Of a stretch of 59,893 nt of DNA, positions 35,199 to 44,320 are shown piece by piece. Source of the stretch: Fusobacterium perfoetens ATCC 29250 (lineage in GTDB: Bacteria; Fusobacteriota; Fusobacteriia; Fusobacteriales; Fusobacteriaceae). The position numbers were made by a program, and so were the translations under genes. Position 1 is the stretch's first letter; each line of letters begins with the position of its first letter. Where the stretch lies: NCBI RefSeq assembly GCF_000622245.1, contig NZ_JHXW01000014.1, positions 1 to 59,893 of the forward strand. The letters are read 5' to 3'. A model generated the notes under the pieces. It ran no database searches. It was not told the origin of the DNA and worked only from the letters and a program-made list of their open reading frames with translations.

Positions 35199-36017
35199 CT
35201 AATTCTTATTAAAAATAAATTTTTCTATTAAGTAAGCCATTCCACCATCATCATTTGATTTTGTTATAAAATCAACTTGTTTTTTTATTTCTGGATTGGC
35301 ATTTTCCACAGCTATAGAAAATCCACTAGCTTTTAACATTGGTAAATCATTAAAAGAATCTCCTACAGCTATAACTTCTTCAATAGGAATATTTAAAGTA
35401 GTAGCCAATCTTTTTACAGCTACACCTTTATCAATTCCTAATTTAGTAACTTCTAAGAAAAATGGTTTAGAAATAGCTATACTATATTTATCTCCATATT
35501 CTTTTTTTAATTCTATTTCTACTTCTTTTAAATAAGATGGTTCAGCAAGTAGCATACATTTTACAGCCCCTTGATTAACAAATTCTTTAAAACTTTTTAC
35601 TTTTCTATGTGGCATTTTTGTTAAATCAACTTCTACATCTATATATTCACTATCTGTTTCAGATATAATTTCATCATTGATATATGTAAGTATATGAGTA
35701 TTATATTTTTTAGAAAAATCATACAATAAATGTAAATCTTCTTTCTCTAAAGAAGCTTCAAAAAGATTTTTATTATTTTTAAAATCATTTATTATTGACC
35801 CATTAAAAGATATAATATAACTTTCATATTCATCAGCTTTAACCTCTTTGGCTAAAGATTTCATAGCAAAAGTTGGTCTTCCAGAACAAAGAACAAATTT
35901 AACCCCATTTTCTTGAGCTTTAAAAATCGCCTCTAAATCAATTTTTGATATTTTCTTTTGAGAATTTAAAAGAGTATCGTCTAAGTCTGTAATAATCATT
36001 TTGTATTGTTTTTCCAT
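35199..36017 (-). CDS. Cof-type HAD-IIB phosphatase
   Basis: 272 residues. Haloacid dehalogenase superfamily phosphatase: DLDDTLL (nucleophile Asp), CSGRP, Lys in the KGVAVKRL region and GDSFNDLPMLKASG. The C2B cap domain sits between them. Substrate probably a sugar phosphate or flavin/PLP-like compound, as for other Cof members. The start is the second ATG (36017), because AGGAG lies six bases before it and touches the first ATG. Confidence 0.92.
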   Translation of the reverse strand: MEKQYKMIITDLDDTLLNSQKKISKIDLEAIFKAQENGVKFVLCSGRPTFAMKSLAKEVKADEYESYIISFNGSIINDFKNNKNLFEASLEKEDLHLLYDFSKKYNTHILTYINDEIISETDSEYIDVEVDLTKMPHRKVKSFKEFVNQGAVKCMLLAEPSYLKEVEIELKKEYGDKYSIAISKPFFLEVTKLGIDKGVAVKRLATTLNIPIEEVIAVGDSFNDLPMLKASGFSIAVENANPEIKKQVDFITKSNDDGGMAYLIEKFIFNKN

Positions 36018-36051
36018 AATCATCTCCTATAAATTGTATTATAAATATTTT

Positions 36052-36864
36052 TTAAATAATTGGAACCAAAATTTTAATCAATCCTCCTACTCCCTCTTCA
36101 GTAGAAAATGTTACATTTTTAGAAATTTCTATTGAATAATTTGAAGATTGATAATTTTTTTCTTTTATATATTTTTTTACATCTTGATAAGTCTTTAATA
36201 AATTATTATAAGAACTATTAAATTTTATTTCTAAAACTTTATTTAGTTCTAAAACTTCACTTCCCTTTATATTCATTTCATAAGGTATCTCCATTCCAAT
36301 TTTTAATACTGGAATAATATTATTTTCATTTTCAATATCCTTTAAATCTGTTATTGTAATATATGAAGATTCTTCTAAATTATATTTTTTCATCATTTTA
36401 TTTAATTTTTCATAAAGACTAATCATCTCTATTTCATCTTTTGAATTTTTTAACTCATAATATATCCATTTAATATTTTTCTTTTCTTGAATTTCTATTT
36501 TATTTTCAAATTCTACAGAAAATTCTTTTAAATTTTCAATTCTTTTTATAAGTTCTTTTTTAGATTTTTTTAATTCTTTTATTCTTTCCTCTACCTCTTT
36601 TACTTTTTTCTCTAAAAATAAAATATTTTCATTATAACTTTTTAAACTTCCAAATTTTTTAATTTCATCTAAAGAAAATCCAGCTTTTTTTAATGTTAAA
36701 ATAAGTAATAAATCCCAAATCTGCTCAATAGTATAATATCTATATCCGTTACTTTTATCAATAATATTAGGAACTAAAATATCTTTTTTATGATAAAACA
36801 AAAGAGTTTGCCTAGATATATTAAAAATTTTAGCTAATTCTGAAATTTTATATTTATTTTTCAT
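36052..36864 (-). CDS. MerR-family regulator
   Basis: 270 residues. N-terminal winged helix (ISELAKIFNISRQTLLFYHKKDIL) and NGYRYYTIEQIWDLLLI, then a long coiled coil (about 78-120, KKVKEVEERIKELKKSKKELIKR) and a C-terminal effector domain like the BmrR/GyrI type. Divergent from a MATE pump whose promoter has the 20-bp spacer and inverted repeat expected for MerR control, so it is likely a drug- or metabolite-sensing activator. AAGGAG precedes the ATG. Confidence 0.92.
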   Translation of the reverse strand: MKNKYKISELAKIFNISRQTLLFYHKKDILVPNIIDKSNGYRYYTIEQIWDLLLILTLKKAGFSLDEIKKFGSLKSYNENILFLEKKVKEVEERIKELKKSKKELIKRIENLKEFSVEFENKIEIQEKKNIKWIYYELKNSKDEIEMISLYEKLNKMMKKYNLEESSYITITDLKDIENENNIIPVLKIGMEIPYEMNIKGSEVLELNKVLEIKFNSSYNNLLKTYQDVKKYIKEKNYQSSNYSIEISKNVTFSTEEGVGGLIKILVPII

Positions 36865-36873
36865 AAATTCTCC

Positions 36874-36905
36874 TTGACTATATATTATAGTATATAGTTT
36901 ATAAT
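36874..36905 (+). promoter_or_regulatory. MerR-type promoter of the MATE gene
   Basis: TTGACT (36874-36879) and TATAAT (36900-36905) are 20 bp apart, too far for unaided use. The spacer holds a perfect inverted repeat ACTATATA (36877-36884) / TATATAGT (36891-36898). Long spacer plus palindrome is the classic MerR architecture (established). The same site lies just before the merR ribosome site, so self-control is likely. Confidence 0.85.
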
Positions 36906-36953
36906 ATCATAGAAATATAAAAAAAGCATTATTTTTTTGGAGGATTTACTTTA

Positions 36954-38276
36954 ATGAAAACAAACTTTGAAACAGAAAATATCACTACTTTATTTTTTAA
37001 ATTCGCTATACCGGGTATATTAGGTATGTTAATTGTTTCAGCTCAAACTATGATTGATGGAATTTTTTTAGGTAGGGCTCTTGGACCTTTAGGACTTGCT
37101 GGTGTAAATTTATCAATGCCTCTTGTTAATTTTTTAATGAGTGTTGGTCTTATGATTTGTATAGGTGGGGGAGTTATTGCTAGTATATATAGGGGAAATA
37201 AAAAATTAAATAATTCTAAAGAAATTGCTACTATTACTCTTTCATTATTATTTACTGTATTAGAAGTTTTATCAATAATTATAATTTTAAATTTAGATTT
37301 TTTTATAAAATTTTTAGGAGCCAATAAAGAAATTTATAATTATGTAAAAGATTATTTATTAATTATGATATTAGGAACTTTCTTTTTTACATCACCTATT
37401 TTTACAGAAACTTTTATTAGAATAGAAGAAAAACCTAATTATGTTTTTTTAAGTGGCTTAATAGGACTTCTTGTAAATGTTTCTTTAGATTATTTATTTA
37501 TTGTTAAATTAAATTTAGGAATGAAAGGTGGAGCTTTAGCTACAATAATGGCTTCTAGCTGTTCTTTCTTAGCTCTTATACCTAATATTAAATTTAAAAA
37601 ACCCAAGAATTTAAAAGAATATAAAACTGATATAAAAAATATTTTCTATAATGGAAGTTCAGAGATGTTAACTGTTGTAGCTTCAACTGTAGCAAATTAT
37701 CTATTTAATAGAGTTATTATGAAAAAAATTGGAGTTCTTGGAGTTTCTGCTCTTACTATTGTTTTTTATATCAACCAAATTTTAAATATTTCTCTTTATG
37801 GTTTATCTCAAGCTCTTCAACCAATAGTAGCTTACAATGTAGGAGCTAAAAACTTTGAAAAAATAAAAAAAGTATTAAAAATTTCTTTTATTTCTGGAGG
37901 GACTTTAGGAGTTATTGTATATATTGGAAGTCATATTTTTGGAATTGAAATAATTAAAATTTTTGCTAAAAATAATCAAGATTTAATTATACTAGCTAAT
38001 GAAGCTTTATTTTTTATAAGTTTTGCTTATTTAATAGAATTTTTAAATATAGTTTCATCTTCTTTTTTAACAGCAATAGAAAGACCTTTAGAGTCTGTTA
38101 TTGTTTCTTTATGTAGGTCTATAATATTTGTAGCTATTCCACTTTTTATACTTCCTAATATTATAGGTCCAAAAGGAATTTGGATGACAACACCTATAGC
38201 TGAATTTCTTTGCCTTTTAGTTTCTTTCTATTTAATGAAAAAATCTATAACTTATTTGAAAAAAAGAATAGGATAA
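36954..38276 (+). CDS. MATE-family multidrug efflux transporter
   Basis: 440 residues, 12 predicted membrane helices in two similar halves. FFKFAIPGILGMLIVSAQTMIDGIFLGRALG is typical of the MepA/NorM-like start, and the second half opens at about residue 230 (NGSSEMLTVVASTVANYLFN). Exports cationic drugs using Na+ or H+. GGAGG lies ten bases before the ATG. Controlled by the divergent MerR gene. Confidence 0.93.
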   Translation: MKTNFETENITTLFFKFAIPGILGMLIVSAQTMIDGIFLGRALGPLGLAGVNLSMPLVNFLMSVGLMICIGGGVIASIYRGNKKLNNSKEIATITLSLLFTVLEVLSIIIILNLDFFIKFLGANKEIYNYVKDYLLIMILGTFFFTSPIFTETFIRIEEKPNYVFLSGLIGLLVNVSLDYLFIVKLNLGMKGGALATIMASSCSFLALIPNIKFKKPKNLKEYKTDIKNIFYNGSSEMLTVVASTVANYLFNRVIMKKIGVLGVSALTIVFYINQILNISLYGLSQALQPIVAYNVGAKNFEKIKKVLKISFISGGTLGVIVYIGSHIFGIEIIKIFAKNNQDLIILANEALFFISFAYLIEFLNIVSSSFLTAIERPLESVIVSLCRSIIFVAIPLFILPNIIGPKGIWMTTPIAEFLCLLVSFYLMKKSITYLKKRIG

Positions 38277-38319
38277 AAAAACTGTACAAAATACAATAAA
38301 AGTATTTTGTACAGTTTTT
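38275..38319. terminator. Bidirectional terminator between MATE and ilvA genes
   Basis: A 17-bp stem, AAAACTGTACAAAATAC with GTATTTTGTACAGTTTT, with A and T runs outside, serves both convergent genes. Confidence 0.92.
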
Positions 38320-38324
38320 ATTTT

Positions 38325-39533
38325 TTATCTCATTTGGAATCCAGCTTCTTTTATAGTTTTTATTATTCTATCTCTATGGTCAGCGTCCATACATTCTATA
38401 GCCACTGTAGCTAATTGAGAATTTATAGGAAGATTTGAACTATACATAGTTTGATTTATACTTAAAACACTTGCTTTTTCATGGGCTAAGATAGATAAAA
38501 GTTTATTTAATTCTCCAAATCTATCTTCCACAACAACATTAAGTTCTACTTTTCTTCCAGCTAGAACTAAAGCTTTATTTATAATTCTTTCAACAGCTGT
38601 TATATCAGCATTTCCACCAGAAACTACACAACAAATATTTTTCCCTTTTTCTTGAATTTTTCCAGCCAAAACAGCAGCCAATGGAGAAGCTCCAGCTCCC
38701 TCAGCCAATACTTTACTTTTTTCTAATAAAAATAATAAACTTTTTGCTAACTCATCTTCTGTAACAGTTACTATCTCATCAACATATTCAGAAATAAGTT
38801 TATAAGTAAGTTCTCCAGCTCTAGCAACAGCTATCCCATCAGCTATAGTAGGAGTAACTTTTACTGTTGTAGGGTGTCCTAATTTTATAGCCTCTTTCAT
38901 TGATGGAGCATTAGCTGGTTCTACTCCTATAATTTTTACATTTTTCTTAATGGATTTTATAGCTTTAGCAATACCAGATATTATTCCTCCTCCACCAATA
39001 GGAACAATAACTATATCTACATTTTCTAAATCTTCTAAAATTTCTAAACCTATAGTTCCTTGTCCAGCTATAACATATGGGTCATCAAAAGGATGTAAGA
39101 ATGTAGCTCCTGTTTCTTTTTGTATTTCACAAGCTTTTTGATAAGCATCATCATAAACAGTTCCTACTTGAACTACTTCAGCTCCATAATTTTTTGTAGC
39201 TGCTACTTTTGATAAAGGAGCTGTACCCGGCATAACAATAGTTGATTTTATTCCAAGACTTGTAGCTCCTAAAGCTACTCCTTGAGCATGATTTCCAGCT
39301 GAAGAAGCTATTACTCCTCTTGCTTTTTCTTCCTCTGTAAGATTCATAATCTTATTCATAGCTCCTCTTATTTTAAAAGAACCTGTTTTTTGTAAATTTT
39401 CCAGTTTAAAGAATATTCTATTTCCTGTCATTTCAAAAAGAGTAGGACATTCCATTAATTGAGTTCTTTTAATTGAATCTTTAATCGTGTAAGCTGCTTC
39501 TTTAATCATTTCTAAAGTAACATCATTAACCAT
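38325..39533 (-). CDS. ilvA: Threonine ammonia-lyase
   Basis: 402 residues. PLP enzyme that turns threonine to 2-oxobutyrate. PLP Lys54 is in GSFKIRGAMNK; SSAGNHAQGVA and the glycine loop PIGGGGIISGI bind the cofactor. A C-terminal ACT domain (about 325-402, LNVVVEDRFGELNKLLSILAHE) is present, as in short biosynthetic/catabolic forms (TdcB-like with ACT). It begins 29 bases after cobA-hemD with no terminator between, so it may be last in the hemC-cobA/hemD operon. GAGG is eight bases before the ATG. Whether anabolic or catabolic is not decided. Confidence 0.93.
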   Translation of the reverse strand: MVNDVTLEMIKEAAYTIKDSIKRTQLMECPTLFEMTGNRIFFKLENLQKTGSFKIRGAMNKIMNLTEEEKARGVIASSAGNHAQGVALGATSLGIKSTIVMPGTAPLSKVAATKNYGAEVVQVGTVYDDAYQKACEIQKETGATFLHPFDDPYVIAGQGTIGLEILEDLENVDIVIVPIGGGGIISGIAKAIKSIKKNVKIIGVEPANAPSMKEAIKLGHPTTVKVTPTIADGIAVARAGELTYKLISEYVDEIVTVTEDELAKSLLFLLEKSKVLAEGAGASPLAAVLAGKIQEKGKNICCVVSGGNADITAVERIINKALVLAGRKVELNVVVEDRFGELNKLLSILAHEKASVLSINQTMYSSNLPINSQLATVAIECMDADHRDRIIKTIKEAGFQMR

Positions 39534-39562
39534 TCTAAATACCTCACTTCCTATTTTTAATT

Positions 39563-41032
39563 TTAATTACTTTCTAAAACTTTTAAAACTTCTTCACTTG
39601 TATAAACTTCGCATTGAATAATATTTTTATCTATATATTTTTTTATTACTTTTGTTGTAGATGGTCCTAATGAAATAATTTTTATTTCATTAGGTAATAA
39701 AGATATCTCTTCTAAATTAGAAAAGAAATTCTCTACAGCAGAACCACTAAAAAAAGTAATATGAGTAGCATTTTTTAAATTTCTCTCTAATATTTCTCTT
39801 TTCATTTCAATTTTAGAATTGAAATATCCTATAAATTTTTTAAAATTTCTTTTATATTTTTCTGATAATTCTTTTTCTGATATAGGTGAAACATCAGAAG
39901 TAATTATTAAAATATTATCATTTTCCTCTGTTATCTCTGTCATAGACTTTGCTAAATTTTCACTTAAATATTCTTCTGGAACTATATTTGGTATTATTTT
40001 ATATTTTTTTAATTGACTTGCTGTTTTACTTCCAATAGCTCCTATTTTTATATTTGAAATAATTCTTATATCTGGAATATGTTTAAAAAAGAAATCCACT
40101 CCATTAGGAGAATTAAACATAATTCCTTGATAATTTTTTAAAGTAGAATAATCAAATTTATCCATTGAGTCAGTTAGTTTTATTGTAGGAAGAAGTATAC
40201 TTTCTCCACCTTTTTTTTCAATTTCCCTTGAAAAAATTTCTCCTTGAGTTTTCTCTCTAGTAACAATTATTTTTTTTCCAAAAAGAGGTTTCTTCTCAAA
40301 CCAATTATACATTTCTCTTTTATTAACAACCTCTCCTACTATAACAATAGCTGGAGGAGTTACTTTGTCTACAATCTTATCTATATCTTTTAAAATAGTT
40401 GTATAAGTTTTTTGATTTGTGGTAGTTCCTTTTTCAATAATTCCTATGGGAGTATTAGGATTTTTTCCATTTTTTATAAGTCCATCACAAATATTTTCTA
40501 AATTTTTAACTCCCATTAAAAATATTAAAGTTCCTTCTAATTTACTGATTATTTCAAAGTTTTGTATTCCCTCTCCATCAGCAGTAGAACCTGTAAATAC
40601 ATGAAAAGACCTAGCTATATTTCTATGTGTAACAGGAATTCCACTATATTCAGGAACACTTATAGCTGATGTTATTCCTGGTACAAGTTCAAATTCTATA
40701 TTATATTTATTAAGAGCTTCAATTTCTTCTCCACCTCTACCAAAAACAAAGGAATCTCCACCCTTTAATCTCACTATATTTTTGAAATTTCCAGAAAGAG
40801 CTTTTTCAACTAAAGTATCATTTATAATTTTTTGTAAAGTTCCCCCCTCTGTATTTTCTTTTCCCAAATATATAAGTTCAGCATCATTATTTACAAAGGA
40901 TAAAATTCTTTTATTTACTAATCTATCATAAATGACACAATCAGCCATTTCTAAATATCTTTTTCCTTTTAAAGTAAGAAGTTCAAAATCTCCAGGACCT
41001 GCTCCTATAAAAAAAACTTTTCCTTTATTCAT
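39563..41032 (-). CDS. Fused uroporphyrinogen-III methyltransferase / uroporphyrinogen-III synthase (CobA-HemD)
   Basis: 489 residues. The N-terminal half (about 1-240) is SUMT: FFIGAGPGDFELLTLKGK, RLKGGDSFVFGRGGEE and YSGIPVTHR. It adds two methyls to uroporphyrinogen III to give precorrin-2. The C-terminal half (about 250-489) is the uroporphyrinogen-III synthase fold (FGKKIIVTREKTQGEIFSREI, FFSGSAVENFF). This fusion is known from clostridia. The start is ATG 41032 with AAGGTGA; a GTG nine bases upstream is part of that site. It overlaps the end of the cbiJ-hemC gene by eight bases. Confidence 0.94.
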   Translation of the reverse strand: MNKGKVFFIGAGPGDFELLTLKGKRYLEMADCVIYDRLVNKRILSFVNNDAELIYLGKENTEGGTLQKIINDTLVEKALSGNFKNIVRLKGGDSFVFGRGGEEIEALNKYNIEFELVPGITSAISVPEYSGIPVTHRNIARSFHVFTGSTADGEGIQNFEIISKLEGTLIFLMGVKNLENICDGLIKNGKNPNTPIGIIEKGTTTNQKTYTTILKDIDKIVDKVTPPAIVIVGEVVNKREMYNWFEKKPLFGKKIIVTREKTQGEIFSREIEKKGGESILLPTIKLTDSMDKFDYSTLKNYQGIMFNSPNGVDFFFKHIPDIRIISNIKIGAIGSKTASQLKKYKIIPNIVPEEYLSENLAKSMTEITEENDNILIITSDVSPISEKELSEKYKRNFKKFIGYFNSKIEMKREILERNLKNATHITFFSGSAVENFFSNLEEISLLPNEIKIISLGPSTTKVIKKYIDKNIIQCEVYTSEEVLKVLESN

Positions 41033-42707
41033 CAATATCACCTTTTAAGCTTTCAGCAAGATTATTAATTAAAATATCTCCACATCTTAAAGGTCCTCTG
41101 ATTTTTTTCTTTAAAACTTTATTATTAAAACAATACATTCCAATAACTTCAATAAATTTTTCACAATCATTATCTGTTATAAGTTTTATACTACAACCTA
41201 TTGGAGTATGACAACCACCATCAAATATTTTAGAAAATTGTCTTTCAAGTTTTATGATTTCAGTAGTAGTTTTACAAGATATACTATCTAATATCTCTTT
41301 TACTTCTGTATTCTCTTCTTTATATTGAATACACAAAGCTCCTTGAGCTGGAGCTGGAATAACATCTTCTATATTAAAAAATTCTGTAATTCTATTTTCT
41401 AACCCTGTCCTAATAAGTCCAGCACCTGCTAAAACTATTCCATCATAATTTTCTTCTTCTAATTTTCTAAGTCTAGTATGAATATTTCCACGAAGAGGTT
41501 TTATTATTGCATCTGGTCTTAAAACTTTTATACACTCCCCTCTTCTTAAAGAACTTGTTCCAATAATTGGATTTTTTGGTAACTCACTTAACTTTAAACC
41601 AGATTTTGAAATAAAAACATCTCTGTTGTCCTCTCTTTGAGGTACTCCGCTAAATACAAGTCCTTTTGGATTTTCACTTGGCATGTCCTTCATTGAATGA
41701 ACAGCAAAATCTATTGTATTTTCAAGTAACTCTTTTTCAATCTCTTTTGTAAAAAAACTTTTTATAGAAGTTCCACCACTTCCCCAATTAGTTGTTAAAT
41801 CTTTATCTCCTGTTGTAACTATTTTTTTTATTTCAAAAGTATAATTTGGATATTTATTTTCAAGAATATTTTTTACTATTTCTGTTTGAGCAAGAGCTAA
41901 TATACTTCCTCTAGTTCCTATTACAAAATTTTTTTTCATATTTTTCCTTTCTTGATAAACCTTTATTATTTGACTCATATCTGAAGTTATCCAAGGATAA
42001 TTCAAAAGAGGTCTTTTTAATATAAGAACTTTTATATTTTCTTCAATGGCACTTTCTAATTTCTCTAGTTCTCCACCAATATTTCCACTTTCTTTAGTGA
42101 TAAGATATTTAATATTATAATTTTTAAAAATAGCTTTATTAAACTCTTTTGAGAAAGGTCCTTGTAATGCAATTATATTTTTTGCCATTATATTAGAGTT
42201 TTCTAATTTTTCAACAGAAACTTTAGTTGGCAAAATTCTAAAATATATATTTTTTAAATTTGGAAGAGAGGAAAAATTTTCTATTTGATTACTTCCTAAA
42301 GTTACTAAAATATTTTCTGAAATATTTTTTATATAATCTATTATTTCTTGAATATTTGAAAAATATAAAAAATTATTTTGAATATTAGTTTTTTCTATAT
42401 CTTCTCTCTGAAATCTATAATACTCAATATTAAACTTCTTAGAAACTTCAATTATATTTTCAGATACATTTATTGCATAGGGATGACTAAAATCAAAAAC
42501 TCTAGTTATTGAATTAGAAATAATAAATTTTTCCATCTGATTTTTATCCATAGATTTTACTAAAATATTTATACCATAATCTTCTAATAATTTTTTTCCA
42601 TAATCAGTAACAACAGTTACAATAAAATCTTTTGAAAAATTTTCTGATTTTAAAATTTTTTCTATAAAATTTCTAGAATCTTTTGTACCACCTATAATCC
42701 AATCCAT
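41025..42707 (-). CDS. Fused CbiJ-type precorrin-6A reductase / porphobilinogen deaminase HemC
   Basis: 560 residues in one frame. Residues 1-about 245 are a CbiJ/CobK reductase (WIIGGTKDSRNFIEKI at the start, FDFSHPYAINVSENII, RFQRED), which reduces cobalt-precorrin-6A. Residues 257-560 are a full HemC: GTRGSILALAQTEIV, VHSMKDMPSE, GTSSLRRGECI, and the dipyrromethane Cys in FDGGCHTPIG. HemC builds the linear tetrapyrrole. An internal ATG at 41939 with its own AAAGGA ribosome site starts exactly at HemC, so a free HemC may also be made. Operon with cobA-hemD. Confidence 0.93.
   Translation of the reverse strand: MDWIIGGTKDSRNFIEKILKSENFSKDFIVTVVTDYGKKLLEDYGINILVKSMDKNQMEKFIISNSITRVFDFSHPYAINVSENIIEVSKKFNIEYYRFQREDIEKTNIQNNFLYFSNIQEIIDYIKNISENILVTLGSNQIENFSSLPNLKNIYFRILPTKVSVEKLENSNIMAKNIIALQGPFSKEFNKAIFKNYNIKYLITKESGNIGGELEKLESAIEENIKVLILKRPLLNYPWITSDMSQIIKVYQERKNMKKNFVIGTRGSILALAQTEIVKNILENKYPNYTFEIKKIVTTGDKDLTTNWGSGGTSIKSFFTKEIEKELLENTIDFAVHSMKDMPSENPKGLVFSGVPQREDNRDVFISKSGLKLSELPKNPIIGTSSLRRGECIKVLRPDAIIKPLRGNIHTRLRKLEEENYDGIVLAGAGLIRTGLENRITEFFNIEDVIPAPAQGALCIQYKEENTEVKEILDSISCKTTTEIIKLERQFSKIFDGGCHTPIGCSIKLITDNDCEKFIEVIGMYCFNNKVLKKKIRGPLRCGDILINNLAESLKGDIDE
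41937..41952 (-). promoter_or_regulatory. Internal ribosome-binding site and start for HemC
   Basis: On the minus strand AAAGGA is followed five bases later by ATG (41939-41937), in frame with the fused gene. The resulting 304-residue protein MKKNFVIGTRGS... has the usual length of free HemC. Confidence 0.55.
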
Positions 42708-42739
42708 TATATCAGTCCTTTTTTCTTTTTAATGCTATT

Positions 42740-42792
42740 ATTATACCATAGAAAAGAAATATTGGAAAATTTTTATAAAAATATTGTATAAT
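42740..42792. promoter_or_regulatory. Divergent promoter region of the tetrapyrrole genes
   Basis: Minus strand: TATAAT (42745-42740) with TTTCCA 17 bp upstream, toward cbiJ-hemC. Plus strand: TATAAT (42787-42792) with a weak -35 (TTGGAA, 19-bp spacing), toward cbiA. The 146-base gap is too short and unstructured for a cobalamin riboswitch; I saw no B12-box-like sequence. Confidence 0.5.
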
Positions 42793-42853
42793 ATAGATAA
42801 AATTCAAAATTAGTTATATAACGAAAAAAAAATTAATATAAGGAGGATATTTT

Positions 42854-44320
42854 ATGCAAGGTATTATTATAGCTAGTACTAAAAGTGGAATTGGAAAAAC
42901 AACAATAACTATCGGACTTATGAAAGTTTTAAAAAATGTCTCTCCTTTTAAAATTGGTCCAGATTATATAGATGGAAAATTTCATGAGTATGTAACAAAA
43001 AATAAAAGTTATAATTTAGATTATTTTTTAATGGGTGAAAAAGGGGTATATTATAGTTTTTTTAAAAATAAAAAAAATTTTTCAGTGATAGAAGGAGTTA
43101 TGGGACTCTATGATGGTTTAGGTGATGACTTAGACAATGGAAGTACTGCTCATATATCAAGAATTTTAAATATTCCTGTTATTCTTGTAGTTGATGGAGA
43201 TAAAAGAAGTACAAGTATATGTGCTGAAATCTTAGGATATAAACTTTTTGATGAAAGAGTAAAAATAAAAGGAATTATTTTAAATAGAGTTTCTTCAAAA
43301 AAATCTTATGAAATACTTTCTAAAGCTATAGAAAAATATACTGAAATTCCTTGTGTAGGTTATCTTCCAAAAGTAGATGAAATTTCTTTAGAAAGTAGAC
43401 ATCTAGGGCTTATACAAGCTGATGAAATTAAAGAGTTAGATAAAAAAATAGAAGTTTTAACAGAAAAAATAAAAGAAACTATTAATATAGAAAAAATCTT
43501 AGAAATTTCTAACATAGATACTCCAATATCCAAAAATAATATAAGTGATAAACTTCTAAAAAGTGATATTTTAATGAATGAAGAAATATTAAAAATAGAA
43601 AAAAGAATATTTAAATTTATCGATAAGGAAAAATATAAAGATATAAAAATTGGAATAGCCAAAGATAATGCTTTTTCTTTTTATTATAATGATAATTTAG
43701 ATTTTTTAGAAAAATTAGGAATTGAATTAAAATATTTCTCCCCTATAAATGATGAAAAAATCCCAGAAGATATTGATGGATTATATTTTGGTGGAGGATA
43801 TCCTGAACTTTATGGAAAAGAATTGGAAAATAATAAATCTATGATAGAAAGTATTAAAAGTTTCTATAATGATGGGGGAGTTATTTATGGTGAATGTGGC
43901 GGATATATTTATCTTTCTAAAAAATTAAAAACTTTAAATGATGAAACTTTTAAATTTGTAGGACTGACAAATAATAAATTTCAAATGAAAGAGAGATTAA
44001 ATATTGGAAAATTTGGATATATTAATGTAAATTGTGCTTTAAAAAAAGAAAAATCTTTAAATTTTCCAGCTCATGAATTTCATTACTCTGAAATAATAGA
44101 AAAATCTGGAGAAAATATATTTAAAATTTCAAAAAAAGATGGAAGAACATGGGAATGTGGATATTCAGAAAAAAATCTTTTCTGTGGTTATCCTCATATT
44201 CACTTTTTTTCAAGTCAAGATTTTGTTTATAGCTTATTAGATAAAGCTAAAGAATATCACGACAAAAGAAATAGATTTAATTTTATGAATTTTTTTAATT
44301 TTAGAAAAGGAAAGAGATAA
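42854..44320 (+). CDS. cbiA: Cobyrinate a,c-diamide synthase CbiA
   Basis: 488 residues. Uses ATP and glutamine to amidate side chains a and c of cobyrinate. N-terminal P-loop STKSGIGKTTITIGLMK, GPDYIDGKFHE and EGVMGLYDG; C-terminal glutaminase with YFGGGYPELYGKEL and nucleophile Cys in YGECGGYIYL. A little longer than the typical 460 residues. AAGGAGG precedes the ATG. First gene of nine; its stop overlaps the cbiC start. Confidence 0.95.
   Translation: MQGIIIASTKSGIGKTTITIGLMKVLKNVSPFKIGPDYIDGKFHEYVTKNKSYNLDYFLMGEKGVYYSFFKNKKNFSVIEGVMGLYDGLGDDLDNGSTAHISRILNIPVILVVDGDKRSTSICAEILGYKLFDERVKIKGIILNRVSSKKSYEILSKAIEKYTEIPCVGYLPKVDEISLESRHLGLIQADEIKELDKKIEVLTEKIKETINIEKILEISNIDTPISKNNISDKLLKSDILMNEEILKIEKRIFKFIDKEKYKDIKIGIAKDNAFSFYYNDNLDFLEKLGIELKYFSPINDEKIPEDIDGLYFGGGYPELYGKELENNKSMIESIKSFYNDGGVIYGECGGYIYLSKKLKTLNDETFKFVGLTNNKFQMKERLNIGKFGYINVNCALKKEKSLNFPAHEFHYSEIIEKSGENIFKISKKDGRTWECGYSEKNLFCGYPHIHFFSSQDFVYSLLDKAKEYHDKRNRFNFMNFFNFRKGKR

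Noticed and set aside
42708-42853. Cobalamin riboswitch upstream of cbiA
   Set aside because: Expected here by context, but the gap is short, AT-rich and shows no conserved B12-box-like core.
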